From: an uncultured Paracoccaceae bacterium
GTDB lineage: Bacteria > Pseudomonadota > Alphaproteobacteria > Rhodobacterales > Rhodobacteraceae
Direction of reading: 5' to 3'
DNA: 64,000 nt
NCBI GenBank assembly: GCA_947503175.1
Contig: CANNCO010000003.1
Location: forward strand, 7,501 to 71,500
A program made the translations under genes and the position numbers. Below are positions 1 to 9,667 of the stretch, piece after piece. The notes beneath the pieces were generated by a model. It saw only the letters and a program-made list of their open reading frames with translations, made no database searches and was not told the origin of the DNA. Position 1 is the first letter of the stretch. Every line of letters starts with the position of its first letter.

Positions 1-549
1 CAGCGGATGCATCGCTTCGTCCAGGCGCAAACCTTCACGGTAGGGCCAGTCGATACTGCCCGACCGTTGCCCCGGCATTTCCGCCGGGCGAAGAAGGGTT
101 TCGAAGGCCACGTATTTCGCACTGGGCTGCACACCCGCCTGATCCAAAAGGTCCTTCAACTCGAACCCGTTCCACGGGATCACCATCGACCACGCTTCGA
201 CGCAGCGGAACCGATAGATCCGCTCTTCGATAGATTTGCCTTTCAGGATATCGGCAATGTCATAGGTGCCCGGATTGTCGACCAGACCGTCGATCGTAAT
301 CGCCCAAGGGTCCGTCGTCAGGGCACCCGCGTATTTCTTGGGGTCGTCCTTGCCCCATCCGAATTCATAGAAGTTGTTGTAGCTGGTGATCTCTTCAAAC
401 GTATTCGGCACCAGATCGTTCGACGCCTCGGCGCGCGTGCCGACCAGACCAGCCGCACTCATGCCCGCCAGAACCGACCGGCGGTTCATGAACACTTCCC
501 GCGGGGTCACATCGCTCCAGCGAAGGTCACTCTGATATCGTCCGGCCAT
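1..549 (-). CDS. msrP: Protein-methionine-sulfoxide reductase catalytic subunit MsrP (partial, 3' end off the left edge)
   Basis: The visible 183 codons form the N-terminal part of the periplasmic molybdoenzyme that, with haemoprotein MsrQ, reduces methionine sulfoxide in oxidised periplasmic proteins. The start ATG at 549 follows a GGAG element. A twin-arginine segment (MNRRSVLAGMSAAG) begins near residue 21, indicating Tat export of the folded cofactor-loaded enzyme. Further on are a YedY-type region (FYEFGWGKDDP) and RFRCVEAWSMVIPW, which contains the Cys expected to ligate molybdenum. The stop codon is outside the window, so it cannot be seen whether msrQ follows. Confidence 0.9.
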   Translation of the reverse strand, partial: MAGRYQSDLRWSDVTPREVFMNRRSVLAGMSAAGLVGTRAEASNDLVPNTFEEITSYNNFYEFGWGKDDPKKYAGALTTDPWAITIDGLVDNPGTYDIADILKGKSIEERIYRFRCVEAWSMVIPWNGFELKDLLDQAGVQPSAKYVAFETLLRPAEMPGQRSGSIDWPYREGLRLDEAMHPL

Positions 550-826
550 CTGCACGCTCCATCTTTGTCTCGCCGAATAGCTATCGCTGTGCAGCTTCGG
601 AACAAATCCCCCCTCACGCATACGTGCGAATTGCGTCGGATTTTCAGCCCCTAGACGCCTCTGGATAACAAATATTTTACTGGAATCCGCAAATCCCTCG
701 AGCTTAGGGCAGTTCGTCCTTCAGTCAAACGGCTCGGCGGAAAGTTTCCGGTGATCCACCCGCGATCCCGGCCCGTAAATGCCCCGATACTGCAATTGGT
801 ATCCATAACCCATGACTGGAGGAACT

Positions 827-1309
827 ATGTTTCGTAGAACGTTCTTTGCACTGACCGCCGCAACCGCTCTGGCCGCTCCGGCCTTCGCAGGTGGCCACTC
901 CAAAGATATCGTCGACACCGCTGTTGAAGCCGGTGCATTCGGCACGCTCGTGGCTGCGGTCGAAGCCGCTGGCCTCGTGGAAACGCTGAAGGGCGAAGGT
1001 CCGTTTACCGTTTTCGCCCCCACCGACGAAGCTTTCGCCGCTCTCCCCGAGGGCACAGTCGAGGACTTGCTGAAGCCTGAAAACAAGGATCAGCTGGTGT
1101 CGATCCTGACCTACCACGTTGTCCCCGGCAAAGTGATGTCGACAGACCTGTCGAACAACATGATGGCTGCAACCGTTGAAGGTTCGGAAGTCACGATCAT
1201 GACCGAAGGCGGCGTGATGGTACAGGACGCAAACGTTGTGACCGCGGACGTGGAAGCGTCGAACGGCGTCATCCACGTGATCGACAAAGTCATTCTGCCG
1301 GGCTCGTAA
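827..1309 (+). CDS. Secreted fasciclin (FAS1) domain protein
   Basis: This is a 160-aa protein with a Sec signal peptide ([21 protein letters not shown], cleavage after about residue 21) and one FAS1 domain. The domain shows the H1-like motif [14 protein letters not shown], the YH motif [10 protein letters not shown] and the C-terminal H2-like motif [15 protein letters not shown]1 domains act in adhesion or ligand binding outside the membrane; the ligand here is unknown. The ATG at 827 is chosen over the upstream in-frame ATG at 812 because GGAGGA (818-823) is well placed for 827. A closely related FAS1 lipoprotein gene follows about 95 bp downstream, beyond a terminator-like hairpin, suggesting tandem duplication. 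Confidence 0.9.
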   Translation: MFRRTFFALTAATALAAPAFAGGHSKDIVDTAVEAGAFGTLVAAVEAAGLVETLKGEGPFTVFAPTDEAFAALPEGTVEDLLKPENKDQLVSILTYHVVPGKVMSTDLSNNMMAATVEGSEVTIMTEGGVMVQDANVVTADVEASNGVIHVIDKVILPGS

Positions 1310-1333
1310 GACCCCCGGAATTCAAAAGGTGAG

Positions 1334-1356
1334 AGGGCGGGGCCATCCCGCCCTTT
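1334..1356 (+). terminator. Hairpin after first FAS1 gene
   Basis: An 8-bp perfect stem (AGGGCGGG, 1334-1341, with CCCGCCCT, 1347-1354) and loop GCCAT are followed by a short TTT. It lies 24 bp after the FAS1 stop codon, so it probably ends or attenuates transcription between the two FAS1 genes. Confidence 0.6.
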
Positions 1357-1403
1357 CGCACACTATCAACCAACCAAAAAACTAGCCCAAGGACACGGAA
1401 CAA

Positions 1404-1895
1404 ATGAACAGACGTTTTGCTTTGAAAGCCACGGCTCTTGCCGCTGTTGCCGCTCTCGCCACCGCATGTGCGCCGATGATGGATGATGGCGACGACATCG
1501 TCGATATCGCAGCGTCCAATGACGACTTCTCCACGCTTGTCGCGGCTGTAACCGCCGCTGGCCTCGTCGAGACGCTGAAGGGCGATGGCCCGTTCACCGT
1601 CTTCGCACCGACCAACGATGCCTTCGCCAAGCTGCCCGCAGGCACTGTCGAATCGCTGCTTGAGCCGGAAAACCGCGACCAGCTCGTTTCCATCCTGACC
1701 TACCACGTCGTCCCGGGCGCGGTGACATCGGATCAATTGGCCGGCAAACGCCTCAACGTAACAACAGTTCAGGGCGGTACCGTGCACGTCGACGGCCGTA
1801 ACGGCGTCAAGGTAAACGATGCAAATGTCACTGCAGCCGACATCATGGCCACCAACGGCGTGATCCACGTCATCGACACGGTTCTGCTGCCGTAA
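1404..1895 (+). CDS. Fasciclin (FAS1) domain lipoprotein
   Basis: This is a 163-aa protein. The N-terminus [22 protein letters not shown] carries a lipobox (ATAC) with the lipidated Cys at about residue 22, so it should be membrane-anchored, unlike the soluble neighbour encoded upstream. One FAS1 domain follows ([36 protein letters not shown]). It is closely similar to the upstream FAS1 protein throughout the domain, with identical stretches such as AGLVETLKG and [14 protein letters not shown]. The pair therefore looks like a duplication in which one copy gained or lost lipidation. An AAGGA element lies upstream of the ATG. Confidence 0.9.
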   Translation: MNRRFALKATALAAVAALATACAPMMDDGDDIVDIAASNDDFSTLVAAVTAAGLVETLKGDGPFTVFAPTNDAFAKLPAGTVESLLEPENRDQLVSILTYHVVPGAVTSDQLAGKRLNVTTVQGGTVHVDGRNGVKVNDANVTAADIMATNGVIHVIDTVLLP

Positions 1896-1912
1896 CTGGC
1901 TTCATGAATGCA

Positions 1913-1941
1913 GCTGCGCAGGTCCCATTGGCCTGCGCAGC
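1913..1941 (+). terminator. Stem-loop after FAS1 lipoprotein gene
   Basis: A 10-bp perfect inverted repeat (GCTGCGCAGG at 1913-1922, CCTGCGCAGC at 1932-1941) begins 17 bp after the stop codon. It lacks a clear T-run, so it may be a weak terminator or an mRNA 3'-end stabiliser. Confidence 0.5.
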
Positions 1942-2034
1942 ACATGCCGTAAGTACTCTGCGGTCACCGGCTTGGACGAGGATTACAGGCCCAAAACAAT
2001 CAACACGGGCCGAAGCGCATCGGACGAATGTAAG

Positions 2035-2544
2035 CTATTGCTGCGCCCGTATCTTGCCATACAGCTCATCCAGAAACGGCGCCTTGCCCTTCAGATACTC
2101 CGCGATGCCTGTTTGGTTTTCCTTCTCTAGACGCAGTTTTAGCGTCTCATAGGCCATGCGGTCTTGAGTGTTGCTGCGCAAGTGATCGCGTAACATCAGC
2201 ATTCTACTGATCTGTGGGTGCCCGGAAGCGCAGACATGCAGCTTGTGCGTGCGCCGGCCTTCCGTATCGCGTTTGAAGAAATGGTGGCCGTCATTGAGGT
2301 CACTGCCGCGGTCGTAGCCCATATGAAGCAAGCTAGCTTGCCATTGATCCAAGTGTTTGGTCTCCGAGACGACGACAAGGATATCGATCTCTGGCTTGGC
2401 AGCCAGCCCGACAACTGCAGTGCTGCCAACATGGTGAACTCCCATAGATGCGTCCCCGAAAACAGGACGAAGCCGGCCCGCTTCCTCTTCGAAGAGCCTG
2501 GGCGAATCCATGTCGTAGTCGGTTGTCGTGCTGGTCAGCGGCAT
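2035..2544 (-). CDS. GrpB/UPF0157 family protein (nucleotidyltransferase fold)
   Basis: This 169-aa protein has the GrpB-family signature: VHHVGSTAVVGLAAKPEIDILVVV near residues 37-60, where HVGSTAV plus KPEIDI form the nucleotidyltransferase-like active-site region. The later segments HKLHVCASGHPQI and LMLRDHLRSN are also typical. Family members are small, usually single-gene proteins predicted to be nucleotidyltransferases; substrates are not established. It stands alone between the FAS1 pair (opposite strand) and a small pilin-like gene. The Shine-Dalgarno sequence before the chosen start is weak, but the length fits the family. Confidence 0.85.
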   Translation of the reverse strand: MPLTSTTTDYDMDSPRLFEEEAGRLRPVFGDASMGVHHVGSTAVVGLAAKPEIDILVVVSETKHLDQWQASLLHMGYDRGSDLNDGHHFFKRDTEGRRTHKLHVCASGHPQISRMLMLRDHLRSNTQDRMAYETLKLRLEKENQTGIAEYLKGKAPFLDELYGKIRAQQ

Positions 2545-2664
2545 TCCGCATTACTACGATGACATAGCGGCGCGCAAAAGCTGCTATTCACGACTCGCCC
2601 GTAAATGGCTGGTGAGAGTTTGAAGCCATCCCTCGTCATATCCAGAGATCGAAAATCCCGGCCC

Positions 2665-2841
2665 CTAGTTCATCTGCTTGTCGATCTCTGTAGAGATCGC
2701 GGGGCCAAGCGCCACCGTATATGTCCGGACGGAAAAAATCGTCGCCGCCGCAAACAGAATGATCCCCACCGAGATCACTACCCAATCACTGGTTACCGCA
2801 CCGGAGTCATCGCGCCGGAACCTACACAGAAAACGCTTCAT
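2665..2841 (-). CDS. 58-aa Flp/type IVb pilin-like peptide
   Basis: This is a short gene read directly from the minus strand: ATG at 2841, TAG at 2665-2667, preceded by AGGAAG. The product starts MKRFLCRFRRDDSGAVTSDW, continues with the hydrophobic segment WVVISVGIILFAAATIFSV, and ends in a polar tail (STEIDKQMN). The layout of a basic N-terminus, D-x-GAVT-x-DWVV and one transmembrane helix is that of short Flp-family pilins and related alphaproteobacterial peptides. No tad/cpa assembly genes are nearby. A second 58-aa peptide with the same GAVTxDWVV core is encoded at 60242-60418. Pilin function is inferred from the motif only. Confidence 0.7.
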   Translation of the reverse strand: MKRFLCRFRRDDSGAVTSDWVVISVGIILFAAATIFSVRTYTVALGPAISTEIDKQMN

Positions 2842-3055
2842 CAATCTTCCTACTCGTACACAGCCACAGGGTCGAAACTACGACCCCTCATAAACCCAGA
2901 ACTCTCTCATGGTTCGACGGAATCCAAGTCTTTTGGCCGTCACGGTCGAAGTAAGCCCGCCCCCGACCGGAACACAATTCCAATAGGAAAGATGGGGTGC
3001 GTTTGTTTCCAGACCGACAAGTCAGGAAGCTTACGGATGACCGCTGCCTGCCAAA

Positions 3056-3088
3056 AAGTAAAACGGGCGGTCGATTGACCGCCCGTTT
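3056..3088 (-). terminator. Rho-independent terminator of clpB
   Basis: A perfect 12-bp stem (AAACGGGCGGTC, 3061-3072, with GACCGCCCGTTT, 3077-3088) has a four-base loop. On the minus strand it is followed by a T-rich tail reading TTTTACTTTTT. It starts 6 bp after the clpB stop codon. The A/T flanks on both sides could let it also work on the plus strand. Confidence 0.9.
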
Positions 3089-3093
3089 TCTAT

Positions 3094-5706
3094 TCAGTGA
3101 ACGACCGCATCCTCGGGAGGCTGCCGGTTCGACGACGACACCCGGTCGCCCACGATCAGCCCGTCGGCCCCTGCACTGACCGTCACGGTCTGACCCTCGG
3201 CCACGTCACCGGCCAACAACATCTCCGCCAACTGGTCCTGCAACGCCCGCTGGATCACCCGCTTCAAGGGCCGCGCGCCATAGACCGGATCATAGCCTTC
3301 ATCGGCCAGCCACGACATCGCGCTATCGGCCATTTCCAGCACGATGTTCCGCTGCGCCAACCGCTTCTCCAGCCGCGAAAGCTGGATCTTGACGATGCCG
3401 TCCATATCGCCACGCGTGAGCCTGTCGAACACGATCATATCGTCCAGACGGTTCAAGAACTCGGGCCGGAAATGTGCCCGGACCGCTTCCATCACATCGC
3501 GCTTGGCTGCACCTGCATCCGACCCTTCCGGCAACTGGCTCAGCGCCTGCGACCCTAGGTTCGAGGTCAGAACGATCAGCGTCTGCTTGAAGTCCACCGT
3601 GCGGCCCTGACCATCGGTCAGCACACCATCATCCAGAACCTGCAACAGCACGTTGAACACTTCCGGATGCGCCTTTTCGACCTCGTCGAACAGCACCACC
3701 TGATAGGGCCTGCGACGCACGGCTTCGGTCAGAACACCGCCCTCGTCGTAACCCACATATCCCGGCGGCGCGCCGATCAGTCGACTGACGGCGTGTTTCT
3801 CCATGAACTCACTCATGTCGATCCGCACCATCGCGCTGTCATCGTCGAACAGGTACTCGGCCACGGCCTTGGTCAGCTCTGTCTTACCCACACCGGTCGG
3901 TCCGAGGAACAGGAACGATCCCAACGGACGGTTTTCGTCGTTCAAACCGGTCCGTGCCCGACGCACGGCATTGGAAATTGCCCGCACGGCGCTTTCCTGA
4001 CCAATTACGCGCCTACCCAACTCTTCTTCCATCCGAAGAAGCTTGTCGCGCTCACCTTCCAGCATTTTCGAGGTCGGGATGCCGGTCCAGCGTTCCACCA
4101 CTTCGGCGATCTGCTCTGGCCGCACCTTTTCCTCGACCATCTGGGCATCGGCCTCTTCAGCCTCGGCCAGTTGCCGTTCCAGATCGGGGATAACGCCGTA
4201 GGACAGCTCGCCGGCCTTCGCCAGATTGCCCTCGCGCTTTGCCTGATCCAGATCCATCCGGGCCCGGTCCAAACGTTCCTTGACGTCGCGCGCCGATTCG
4301 AGCTTGTCGCGCTCGCTCTGCCACTGGGCCGTCATCGCATCCGACTTCTCACGAAGCTCCGACAGCTCTTTCTCCAGCTTCTCCAAGCGATCCGCCGAAG
4401 CCTTGTCGTCTTCCTTCTTCAACGCTTCCCGCTCGATCTCCTTCTGCAGGATTTCACGGTCCAGAGCGTCAAGCTCTTCCGGTTTCGAGTCCACCTCCAT
4501 CCGCAGGCGCGACGCGGCCTCGTCAACAAGGTCGATCGCCTTGTCCGGCAGGAACCGGTCGGTGATGTAGCGGTGGCTCAACTGCGCCGCCGCCACAAGG
4601 GCTGCGTCGGAGATATCGACACCGTGGTGCACCTCGTACTTCTCCTTGATGCCCCGGAGGATCGATACCGTGTCATCCACGGTCGGCTCGTCCACCAGCA
4701 AGGGCTGGAACCGCCGGGCAAGGGCCGCGTCCTTCTCTACATGCTTGCGATACTCATCCAGCGTCGTTGCACCGATACAGTGCAACTCACCGCGGGCGAG
4801 CGCAGGCTTCAGAAGGTTCGAGGCATCCATCGCCCCGTCAGCCTTCCCTGCCCCCACAAGCGTGTGCATCTCGTCGATGAAAAGGATGATTTCGCCCGCA
4901 GCACCGGTCACTTCCGACAGAACCGCCTTCAGCCGTTCCTCGAACTCACCACGATATTTCGCACCAGCAATCAGGGCGCCCATATCAAGGCTCAAAAGCT
5001 TCTTGTTCTTCAAACTTTCCGGCACGTCCCCATCGACGATCCGCATGGCCAGGCCTTCGGCAATCGCTGTCTTACCAACACCGGGCTCACCGATCAGAAC
5101 CGGGTTGTTCTTGGTCCGCCGTGAAAGCACCTGCATCGCACGCCGGATTTCTTCGTCACGTCCGATAATCGGATCGATCTTGCCTTCGGCCGCCGCCTCG
5201 GTCAGGTCGCGCGCGTATTTCTTCAGCGCGTCATAGCCTTCCTCGGCGCTCGCCGTATCAGCCGTCCGACCCTTGCGGATATCGTTGATCGCACCGTTCA
5301 GCTTCTGCGCCGTCACGGCACCCGCATCCAGCGCATCCTTCGCCTTGGATTTCACGACCGCCAGCGCTGTCAGAATCCGCTCCACGGGCACAAAACTGTC
5401 CCCGGCCTTCTTGGCGATCTTCTCGGCCTCGTCCAGAACCTTGCCGGTCTGGCTGTCCATATAGACCTGGCCCGCATCGCCGGTCACTTTCGGCATTTTC
5501 GACAGGGCAAGGTCGACGGCCTCAAGAACCCGCTCGGGCGATCCGCCCGCACGCGAAATCAGGTTGGCGGCAAGCCCCTGATCGTCGTCCAGCAATGCTT
5601 TTAAAAGATGTTCGGGCCCCAACCGCTGATGGTTGTCCCGCATGGCGATCGTCTGTGCAGCCTGCAAAAAACCGCGCGAACGCTCGGTGAACTTCTCCAA
5701 GTTCAT
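3094..5706 (-). CDS. clpB: ATP-dependent chaperone ClpB
   Basis: This is an 870-aa Hsp100 disaggregase that threads aggregated proteins through a hexameric pore together with DnaK. The sequence shows the N-terminal Clp repeat domain (about 1-150), the first AAA+ module with Walker [10 protein letters not shown] and Walker [10 protein letters not shown], a long charged coiled-coil middle domain rich in E/K/R (about 400-530), and the second AAA+ module with GPTGVGKTE and [12 protein letters not shown]. The coiled-coil M-domain separates ClpB from ClpA and ClpC. The start at 5706 ([12 protein letters not shown]) follows AAGGAGA and matches the family N-terminus; longer in-frame extensions lack support. 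A sigma-32-like promoter lies upstream. Confidence 0.97.
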   Translation of the reverse strand: MNLEKFTERSRGFLQAAQTIAMRDNHQRLGPEHLLKALLDDDQGLAANLISRAGGSPERVLEAVDLALSKMPKVTGDAGQVYMDSQTGKVLDEAEKIAKKAGDSFVPVERILTALAVVKSKAKDALDAGAVTAQKLNGAINDIRKGRTADTASAEEGYDALKKYARDLTEAAAEGKIDPIIGRDEEIRRAMQVLSRRTKNNPVLIGEPGVGKTAIAEGLAMRIVDGDVPESLKNKKLLSLDMGALIAGAKYRGEFEERLKAVLSEVTGAAGEIILFIDEMHTLVGAGKADGAMDASNLLKPALARGELHCIGATTLDEYRKHVEKDAALARRFQPLLVDEPTVDDTVSILRGIKEKYEVHHGVDISDAALVAAAQLSHRYITDRFLPDKAIDLVDEAASRLRMEVDSKPEELDALDREILQKEIEREALKKEDDKASADRLEKLEKELSELREKSDAMTAQWQSERDKLESARDVKERLDRARMDLDQAKREGNLAKAGELSYGVIPDLERQLAEAEEADAQMVEEKVRPEQIAEVVERWTGIPTSKMLEGERDKLLRMEEELGRRVIGQESAVRAISNAVRRARTGLNDENRPLGSFLFLGPTGVGKTELTKAVAEYLFDDDSAMVRIDMSEFMEKHAVSRLIGAPPGYVGYDEGGVLTEAVRRRPYQVVLFDEVEKAHPEVFNVLLQVLDDGVLTDGQGRTVDFKQTLIVLTSNLGSQALSQLPEGSDAGAAKRDVMEAVRAHFRPEFLNRLDDMIVFDRLTRGDMDGIVKIQLSRLEKRLAQRNIVLEMADSAMSWLADEGYDPVYGARPLKRVIQRALQDQLAEMLLAGDVAEGQTVTVSAGADGLIVGDRVSSSNRQPPEDAVVH

Positions 5707-5783
5707 CGGTCTCTCCTTCTCGTTAAGCGCCCAGTTGGTCGGACGCCCGCTTGCGGCACGCCCCTGTTCGGGCCTCATCAGTC

Positions 5784-5812
5784 ATGTGGGATTTCCCGCG
5801 CATCGGTTCAAG
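5784..5812 (-). promoter_or_regulatory. Possible heat-shock (sigma-32) promoter of clpB
   Basis: On the minus strand a CTTGAA box (5807-5812) is followed after 17 bases by CCACAT (5784-5789). This resembles the sigma-32 consensus CTTGAA / CCCCAT with one mismatch in the -10 element. It lies about 78 bp upstream of the clpB start, consistent with the known RpoH control of clpB. It was assigned by eye. Confidence 0.35.
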
Positions 5813-5882
5813 ATCACGCCGCTGTTATCCAAACCGTGCTAAAGTCACGGCATTTACTTGATGTATTTGAAAGGACGCGCCC

Positions 5883-6902
5883 ATGATCCGCATTGCCAGC
5901 TTCAATGTCGAAAACCTCGAAGAAGACCTGCCACTTGAACCAGGCCAGGAACGCCGCGGCCCCACATTCGACGAGCGCGCAGCCGTCCTGCGCCCGGCAT
6001 TGGAACGCATGCGGGCCGACATCATCGCCTTTCAGGAAGTGCACGGGCAGGAACGCCCGGGCCAGCCCCGCGATCTTCTGGCGCTGAAGGCCCTTCTCGC
6101 GCCCACCAGCTACGCCGATTTCACGCTTGTCACAACCCAAACGAAAAGCAGCCAGGAACCCTATGACAAGCGCAATCTCGTCGTGGCGCTGCGCCCCGAT
6201 ATGGTTGTCGAAGAGCGCATCCAGATCAATCAGGATGAAACCCCTGCCCCCGAATACCGCCGCACCATCGGCGTCGACGAAGCGGCCAAGCCCGTGCGTT
6301 GGGAACGCCCCCTTCTCTGCGTCAAGATCCGCACCCCCGCCGGGCGCGAAATTCATATCCTGAATGTCCACTTCAAATCGAAGCTCGCCGTCCGCGATAC
6401 CGATCTGATGGAGGACCGCTTCACCTGGAAATCCTCTGCCGCATGGGCCGAGGGGTTCTTTCTGTCATCTATGAAACGCGTTGGCGCGGCTCTTGAGGCG
6501 CGCGTCGTGATCGACGGCATCTTCGATGCCGACCCGAACGCCGCTATCCTGATCGCGGGCGACTTCAATGCGCTTTCCGACGAGGTCCCGGTCGTCGCAA
6601 TCCGTGGCCGTGTCGAAGATACCGGCAATGCCGCCCTGTCCGGCCGCGTGATGCTGCCGCTCGAAGACAACGTGCCCTCGGACAAACGCTTCACCCTTTA
6701 TCACAAAGGAAAGGGCGAGATGATCGATCACATACTCGCCTCGCGCAGCATGGTTCAGGCATTCTCACACACCGAAATTCACAACGAATTCCTGCCCGAC
6801 GAATCCATCGCCTTTGCCACGGACGCGAAGTTCCCCGAGTCGGACCACGCGCCGGTGGTCGCGGTGTTCGATGAAGCGGTTTTGTCCAACGGAGTCGCTT
6901 GA
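5883..6902 (+). CDS. Endonuclease/exonuclease/phosphatase (EEP) family protein
   Basis: This 339-aa metal-dependent phosphodiesterase-fold protein begins IRIASFNVENL, the EEP opening strand with its Asn. Later motifs are DIIAFQEVHG (metal-binding Glu), ILIAGDFNALSDE (D-x-N catalytic motif) and FPESDHAPVVAVF (SDH catalytic His). These four blocks cover the full active site, so it should be active on a nucleic acid or other phosphoester; the substrate is not predictable. There is no signal peptide, so it is cytoplasmic. AAAGGA precedes the ATG. It is divergent from clpB and convergent with fabI. Confidence 0.85.
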   Translation: MIRIASFNVENLEEDLPLEPGQERRGPTFDERAAVLRPALERMRADIIAFQEVHGQERPGQPRDLLALKALLAPTSYADFTLVTTQTKSSQEPYDKRNLVVALRPDMVVEERIQINQDETPAPEYRRTIGVDEAAKPVRWERPLLCVKIRTPAGREIHILNVHFKSKLAVRDTDLMEDRFTWKSSAAWAEGFFLSSMKRVGAALEARVVIDGIFDADPNAAILIAGDFNALSDEVPVVAIRGRVEDTGNAALSGRVMLPLEDNVPSDKRFTLYHKGKGEMIDHILASRSMVQAFSHTEIHNEFLPDESIAFATDAKFPESDHAPVVAVFDEAVLSNGVA

Positions 6903-6931
6903 GACGCATGCGCAAAGGTCGTGATTTCGTA

Positions 6932-6963
6932 TGCCGAGGGTCAGAGGTTCTCGACCCTCGGCA
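6932..6963. terminator. Hairpin spanning the fabI stop codon, between convergent genes
   Basis: A perfect 11-bp inverted repeat (TGCCGAGGGTC at 6932-6942, GACCCTCGGCA at 6953-6963) encloses the last fabI codons and its TGA at 6941-6943. It lies 30 bp beyond the stop of the convergent EEP gene. Symmetry suggests a shared bidirectional terminator, although neither side has a strong T-run. Confidence 0.55.
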
Positions 6964-7735
6964 TTCCCATCACGTGATAGCCACCATCGACCATGACGAT
7001 CTGCCCGGTCGTCGAGGCCCCGCCGTCAGACACCAGCCAGACGGCCGTCCCGCCAATCGCCTCCAGCGTCGCATTGGCTTGCAATGGCGCATTCGTCTCG
7101 GAATGCTTGTACGTGCGTCGCGCGGCACCAATGGCCGACCCCGCGAGCGTCTTCATCGGACCGGGCGAGATTGCATTCACCCGGATGCCATCGGGACCCA
7201 GATCGTTGGCCAGATAGCGCACCGCCGTCTCAAGCCCGGCCTTCGCCACGCCCATGACGTTGTAGCAGGGGAAGACCCGGCTTGCGCCCTCGAAGGTCAG
7301 TGTGATCATCGTGCCGCCCTCGGTCATCATCTCAGACGCCCGCCGCGCCACATCGATGAATGAATAACAAGAGATCAGCATGGACTGGCTGAAGTTCTCG
7401 CGGCTCGTATCCTTGAACCGGAAATCGGCGGCCAGTTCGGCCTTGTCGGCAAACGCAATGGCATGAACAACGAAATCCAGCCGGTCCCAGCGTTTAGCGA
7501 TTGCGGCAAACCCCGTATCCATGGACGCTTCGTCCGTTACATCCAGATCGACAAGGATGTCCGAGCCAACGGAAGCCGCCAAAGGTTCCACCCGCTTCCC
7601 GAACGCTTCGCCCTGATAGGCAAAGGCCAGCTCTGCACCTTGTTCGGCCAACGCCTTGGCGATACCCCAGGCAATCGAGCGCTCATTGGCCACGCCCATG
7701 ATCAATCCGCGCTTGCCCGCCAGCATGTCGCCCAT
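6941..7735 (-). CDS. fabI: Enoyl-[acyl-carrier-protein] reductase (NADH) FabI
   Basis: This 264-aa SDR-fold enzyme performs the last step of each fatty acid elongation cycle, reducing trans-2-enoyl-ACP with NADH. It shows the FabI-type cofactor motif GVANERSIAWGIAKA, AYQGEAFGKRV, the catalytic pair in CYNVMGVAKAG (Tyr-x6-Lys) and RVNAISPGPMKTLA. It is the third gene of a fabA-fabB-fabI operon, starting 4 bp after the fabB stop codon with an AAGGA element inside the fabB end. This order is usual in alphaproteobacteria and couples the unsaturated-fatty-acid branch enzymes to the reductase. Confidence 0.96.
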   Translation of the reverse strand: MGDMLAGKRGLIMGVANERSIAWGIAKALAEQGAELAFAYQGEAFGKRVEPLAASVGSDILVDLDVTDEASMDTGFAAIAKRWDRLDFVVHAIAFADKAELAADFRFKDTSRENFSQSMLISCYSFIDVARRASEMMTEGGTMITLTFEGASRVFPCYNVMGVAKAGLETAVRYLANDLGPDGIRVNAISPGPMKTLAGSAIGAARRTYKHSETNAPLQANATLEAIGGTAVWLVSDGGASTTGQIVMVDGGYHVMGMPRVENL

Positions 7736-7739
7736 GGGC

Positions 7740-8960
7740 CTAGTCCTTGAGCTTGCTCATGACGAGCGTCGCATTGGTCCCGCCAAAGCCAAAGCTGTTG
7801 GACAGAACCGTGTCCAGTTCGGCATCCCGCGTTTCCGTTACGATCTCTTCAAGTCGCAGTGCCGGATCAAGCTCATTAACATTGATCGACGGCGCAATGA
7901 ATCCACCTTCCATCATCAGAAGGCAGTAAATCGCCTCGTGCACTCCGGTCGCACCCAGCGAATGGCCGGTCATCGACTTCGTGGAACTGATCGGGGGATG
8001 GTCGTCACCAAAGACACGGCGCACGGCCTCCACCTCTGTCACATCTCCCACGGGCGTCGATGTGCCATGGGCATTGATGTAATCGACCTTGCGGCCATTC
8101 AGTGTCGCGATCGCCTGCCGCATGGACCGCTCGCCACCCTCGCCCGAAGGCGCAACCATGTCATAGCCGTCTGACGTGGCCCCATAGCCCGTAACCTCGG
8201 CATAAATCTTGGCGCCCCGAGCTTTCGCATGCCCAAGCTCTTCCAGAACGACCATGCCGCCCCCGCCGCCGATCACGAAACCGTCGCGCGTCGCATCGAA
8301 GGCCCGCGCCGCGGTCTCGGGCGCATCGTTATACTTTGAAGACATTGCCCCCATCGCGTCGAACAGGCAGGACAGGGTCCAGTCCACCTCCTCGCCGCCG
8401 CCGGCAAAGACAATGTCCTGCTTGCCCATCTGGATCAGCTCCGCACCATTGCCAATGCAATGCGCCGAGGTCGAGCAGGCCGACGTAATCGAATAGTTCA
8501 CACCCTTGATCTTGAACGGCGTCGCAAGGCAGGCCGAAACCGTCGATGACATGCAGCGGGTGACCATAAACGGCCCCATGCGCTTAGGCGCCCCTTTTGT
8601 GATCACAGTGTCAAACGCAGTGAAAAAGTTCGAAGTGGACGGCCCGCCGGATCCTGCCACCAAACCCGAACGCTCATTCGACACCTGCTCTTCGGTCAGG
8701 CCGCTATCGGCGATGGCCTGTTCCATGGCCAGATACGCATAGGCCGCCGTCGGCCCCATGAACCGCAACTGGCGCTTGTCGATGTGCTCAGCCAGATCAA
8801 TCTGCGGAATGCCCGCAATCTGGCTGCGAAACCCATGTTCGGCATAGGTCGGTTCAGCGCGGATGCCCGAACGGCCGGCGCGTAAACTGTCGGTAACGTC
8901 GGCTGCGGAATTGCCGATGGGCGAGATGATCCCGAGCCCGGTAATGACAACACGGCGCAT
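7740..8960 (-). CDS. fabB: Beta-ketoacyl-ACP synthase I FabB
   Basis: This 406-aa condensing enzyme extends acyl-ACP with malonyl-ACP and is required to elongate the cis-3-decenoyl-ACP made by FabA. The thiolase-fold catalytic triad is visible: Cys in [10 protein letters not shown] (about residue 160), His in [11 protein letters not shown] and His in [12 protein letters not shown]. The C-terminus [13 protein letters not shown] is typical. It is encoded 24 bp after fabA in the same direction. The FabA pairing supports FabB rather than FabF. Confidence 0.95.
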   Translation of the reverse strand: MRRVVITGLGIISPIGNSAADVTDSLRAGRSGIRAEPTYAEHGFRSQIAGIPQIDLAEHIDKRQLRFMGPTAAYAYLAMEQAIADSGLTEEQVSNERSGLVAGSGGPSTSNFFTAFDTVITKGAPKRMGPFMVTRCMSSTVSACLATPFKIKGVNYSITSACSTSAHCIGNGAELIQMGKQDIVFAGGGEEVDWTLSCLFDAMGAMSSKYNDAPETAARAFDATRDGFVIGGGGGMVVLEELGHAKARGAKIYAEVTGYGATSDGYDMVAPSGEGGERSMRQAIATLNGRKVDYINAHGTSTPVGDVTEVEAVRRVFGDDHPPISSTKSMTGHSLGATGVHEAIYCLLMMEGGFIAPSINVNELDPALRLEEIVTETRDAELDTVLSNSFGFGGTNATLVMSKLKD

Positions 8961-8984
8961 ATGAAAGCCCTTTCTTGTCTTCGG

Positions 8985-9494
8985 TCAGCTGTCGGACAGC
9001 GCGACCTTCATATCCTTGACCTGATAGATCACGTCACCATCCGCCTCGACCCGGCCATCGGCCACACCCATGGTCAGTCTGCGGGTTTGCACGGCCTTGG
9101 TAAAATCCACGTAATAGGTCAGCATTTTTCGATCCGGGCGCACCATGCCGGTCAGTTTTACCTCGCCCACACCCAACGCATAGCCGCGCCCCTCCCAGCC
9201 ACGCCAGCCCAGGTTGAACCCGGTCAACTGCCAAAGGCCATCCAGCCCAAGACAGCCAGGCATGATCGGATTGCCCGGGAAATGACACTCGAAAAACCAC
9301 AAATCAGGCATGATATCGAACTCTGCCACCACATGACCCTTGCCATGCGAACCGCCATCGCCCGAGATATCGGTGATCCGGTCCATCATCAGCATAGGCG
9401 GTTCGGGCAGTTGCGCGTTACCCGGTCCGAAAAGCTCGCCCCGTGCACATTTCAGCAAATCATCCCTGTCAAATCGGTTCGGATACGCAGCCAT
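8985..9494 (-). CDS. fabA: 3-hydroxydecanoyl-ACP dehydratase/isomerase FabA
   Basis: This is a 169-aa hot-dog-fold enzyme that dehydrates 3-hydroxydecanoyl-ACP and isomerises the product to the cis-3 form, the entry to anaerobic-type unsaturated fatty acids. It shows [20 protein letters not shown], the catalytic His in [20 protein letters not shown] and the partner Asp in GLDGLW. The start at 9494 (MAAYPNRF) is chosen from family length and an AGGGGG element. An in-frame ATG at 9512, preceded by AAAGAAG, would add six residues. It is the first gene of the operon and divergent from irr. Confidence 0.95.
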   Translation of the reverse strand: MAAYPNRFDRDDLLKCARGELFGPGNAQLPEPPMLMMDRITDISGDGGSHGKGHVVAEFDIMPDLWFFECHFPGNPIMPGCLGLDGLWQLTGFNLGWRGWEGRGYALGVGEVKLTGMVRPDRKMLTYYVDFTKAVQTRRLTMGVADGRVEADGDVIYQVKDMKVALSDS

Positions 9495-9667
9495 TCGGCC
9501 CCCTGCCCCCATACTTCTTTCATTGCGGCACCTCTATCATTGGCGGCAGAACACACGCAAGTGCAGCAGCTTTGCCATAACTGCGCTCGGTTTCCATGTT
9601 TTTATTTGAAAAATGCCGCCCCAGCCCCCTATATATCATGGTGAGTTGATAACGGTGTGACCGGAAC

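Noticed and set aside
7-654. Plus-strand ORF of 215 codons at the left edge
   Set aside because: It is antisense to msrP, whose Tat and Mo-binding motifs are clear on the minus strand.
3667-5124. Plus-strand ORF of 485 codons
   Set aside because: Entirely antisense to clpB; long antisense frames are expected in GC-rich coding DNA.
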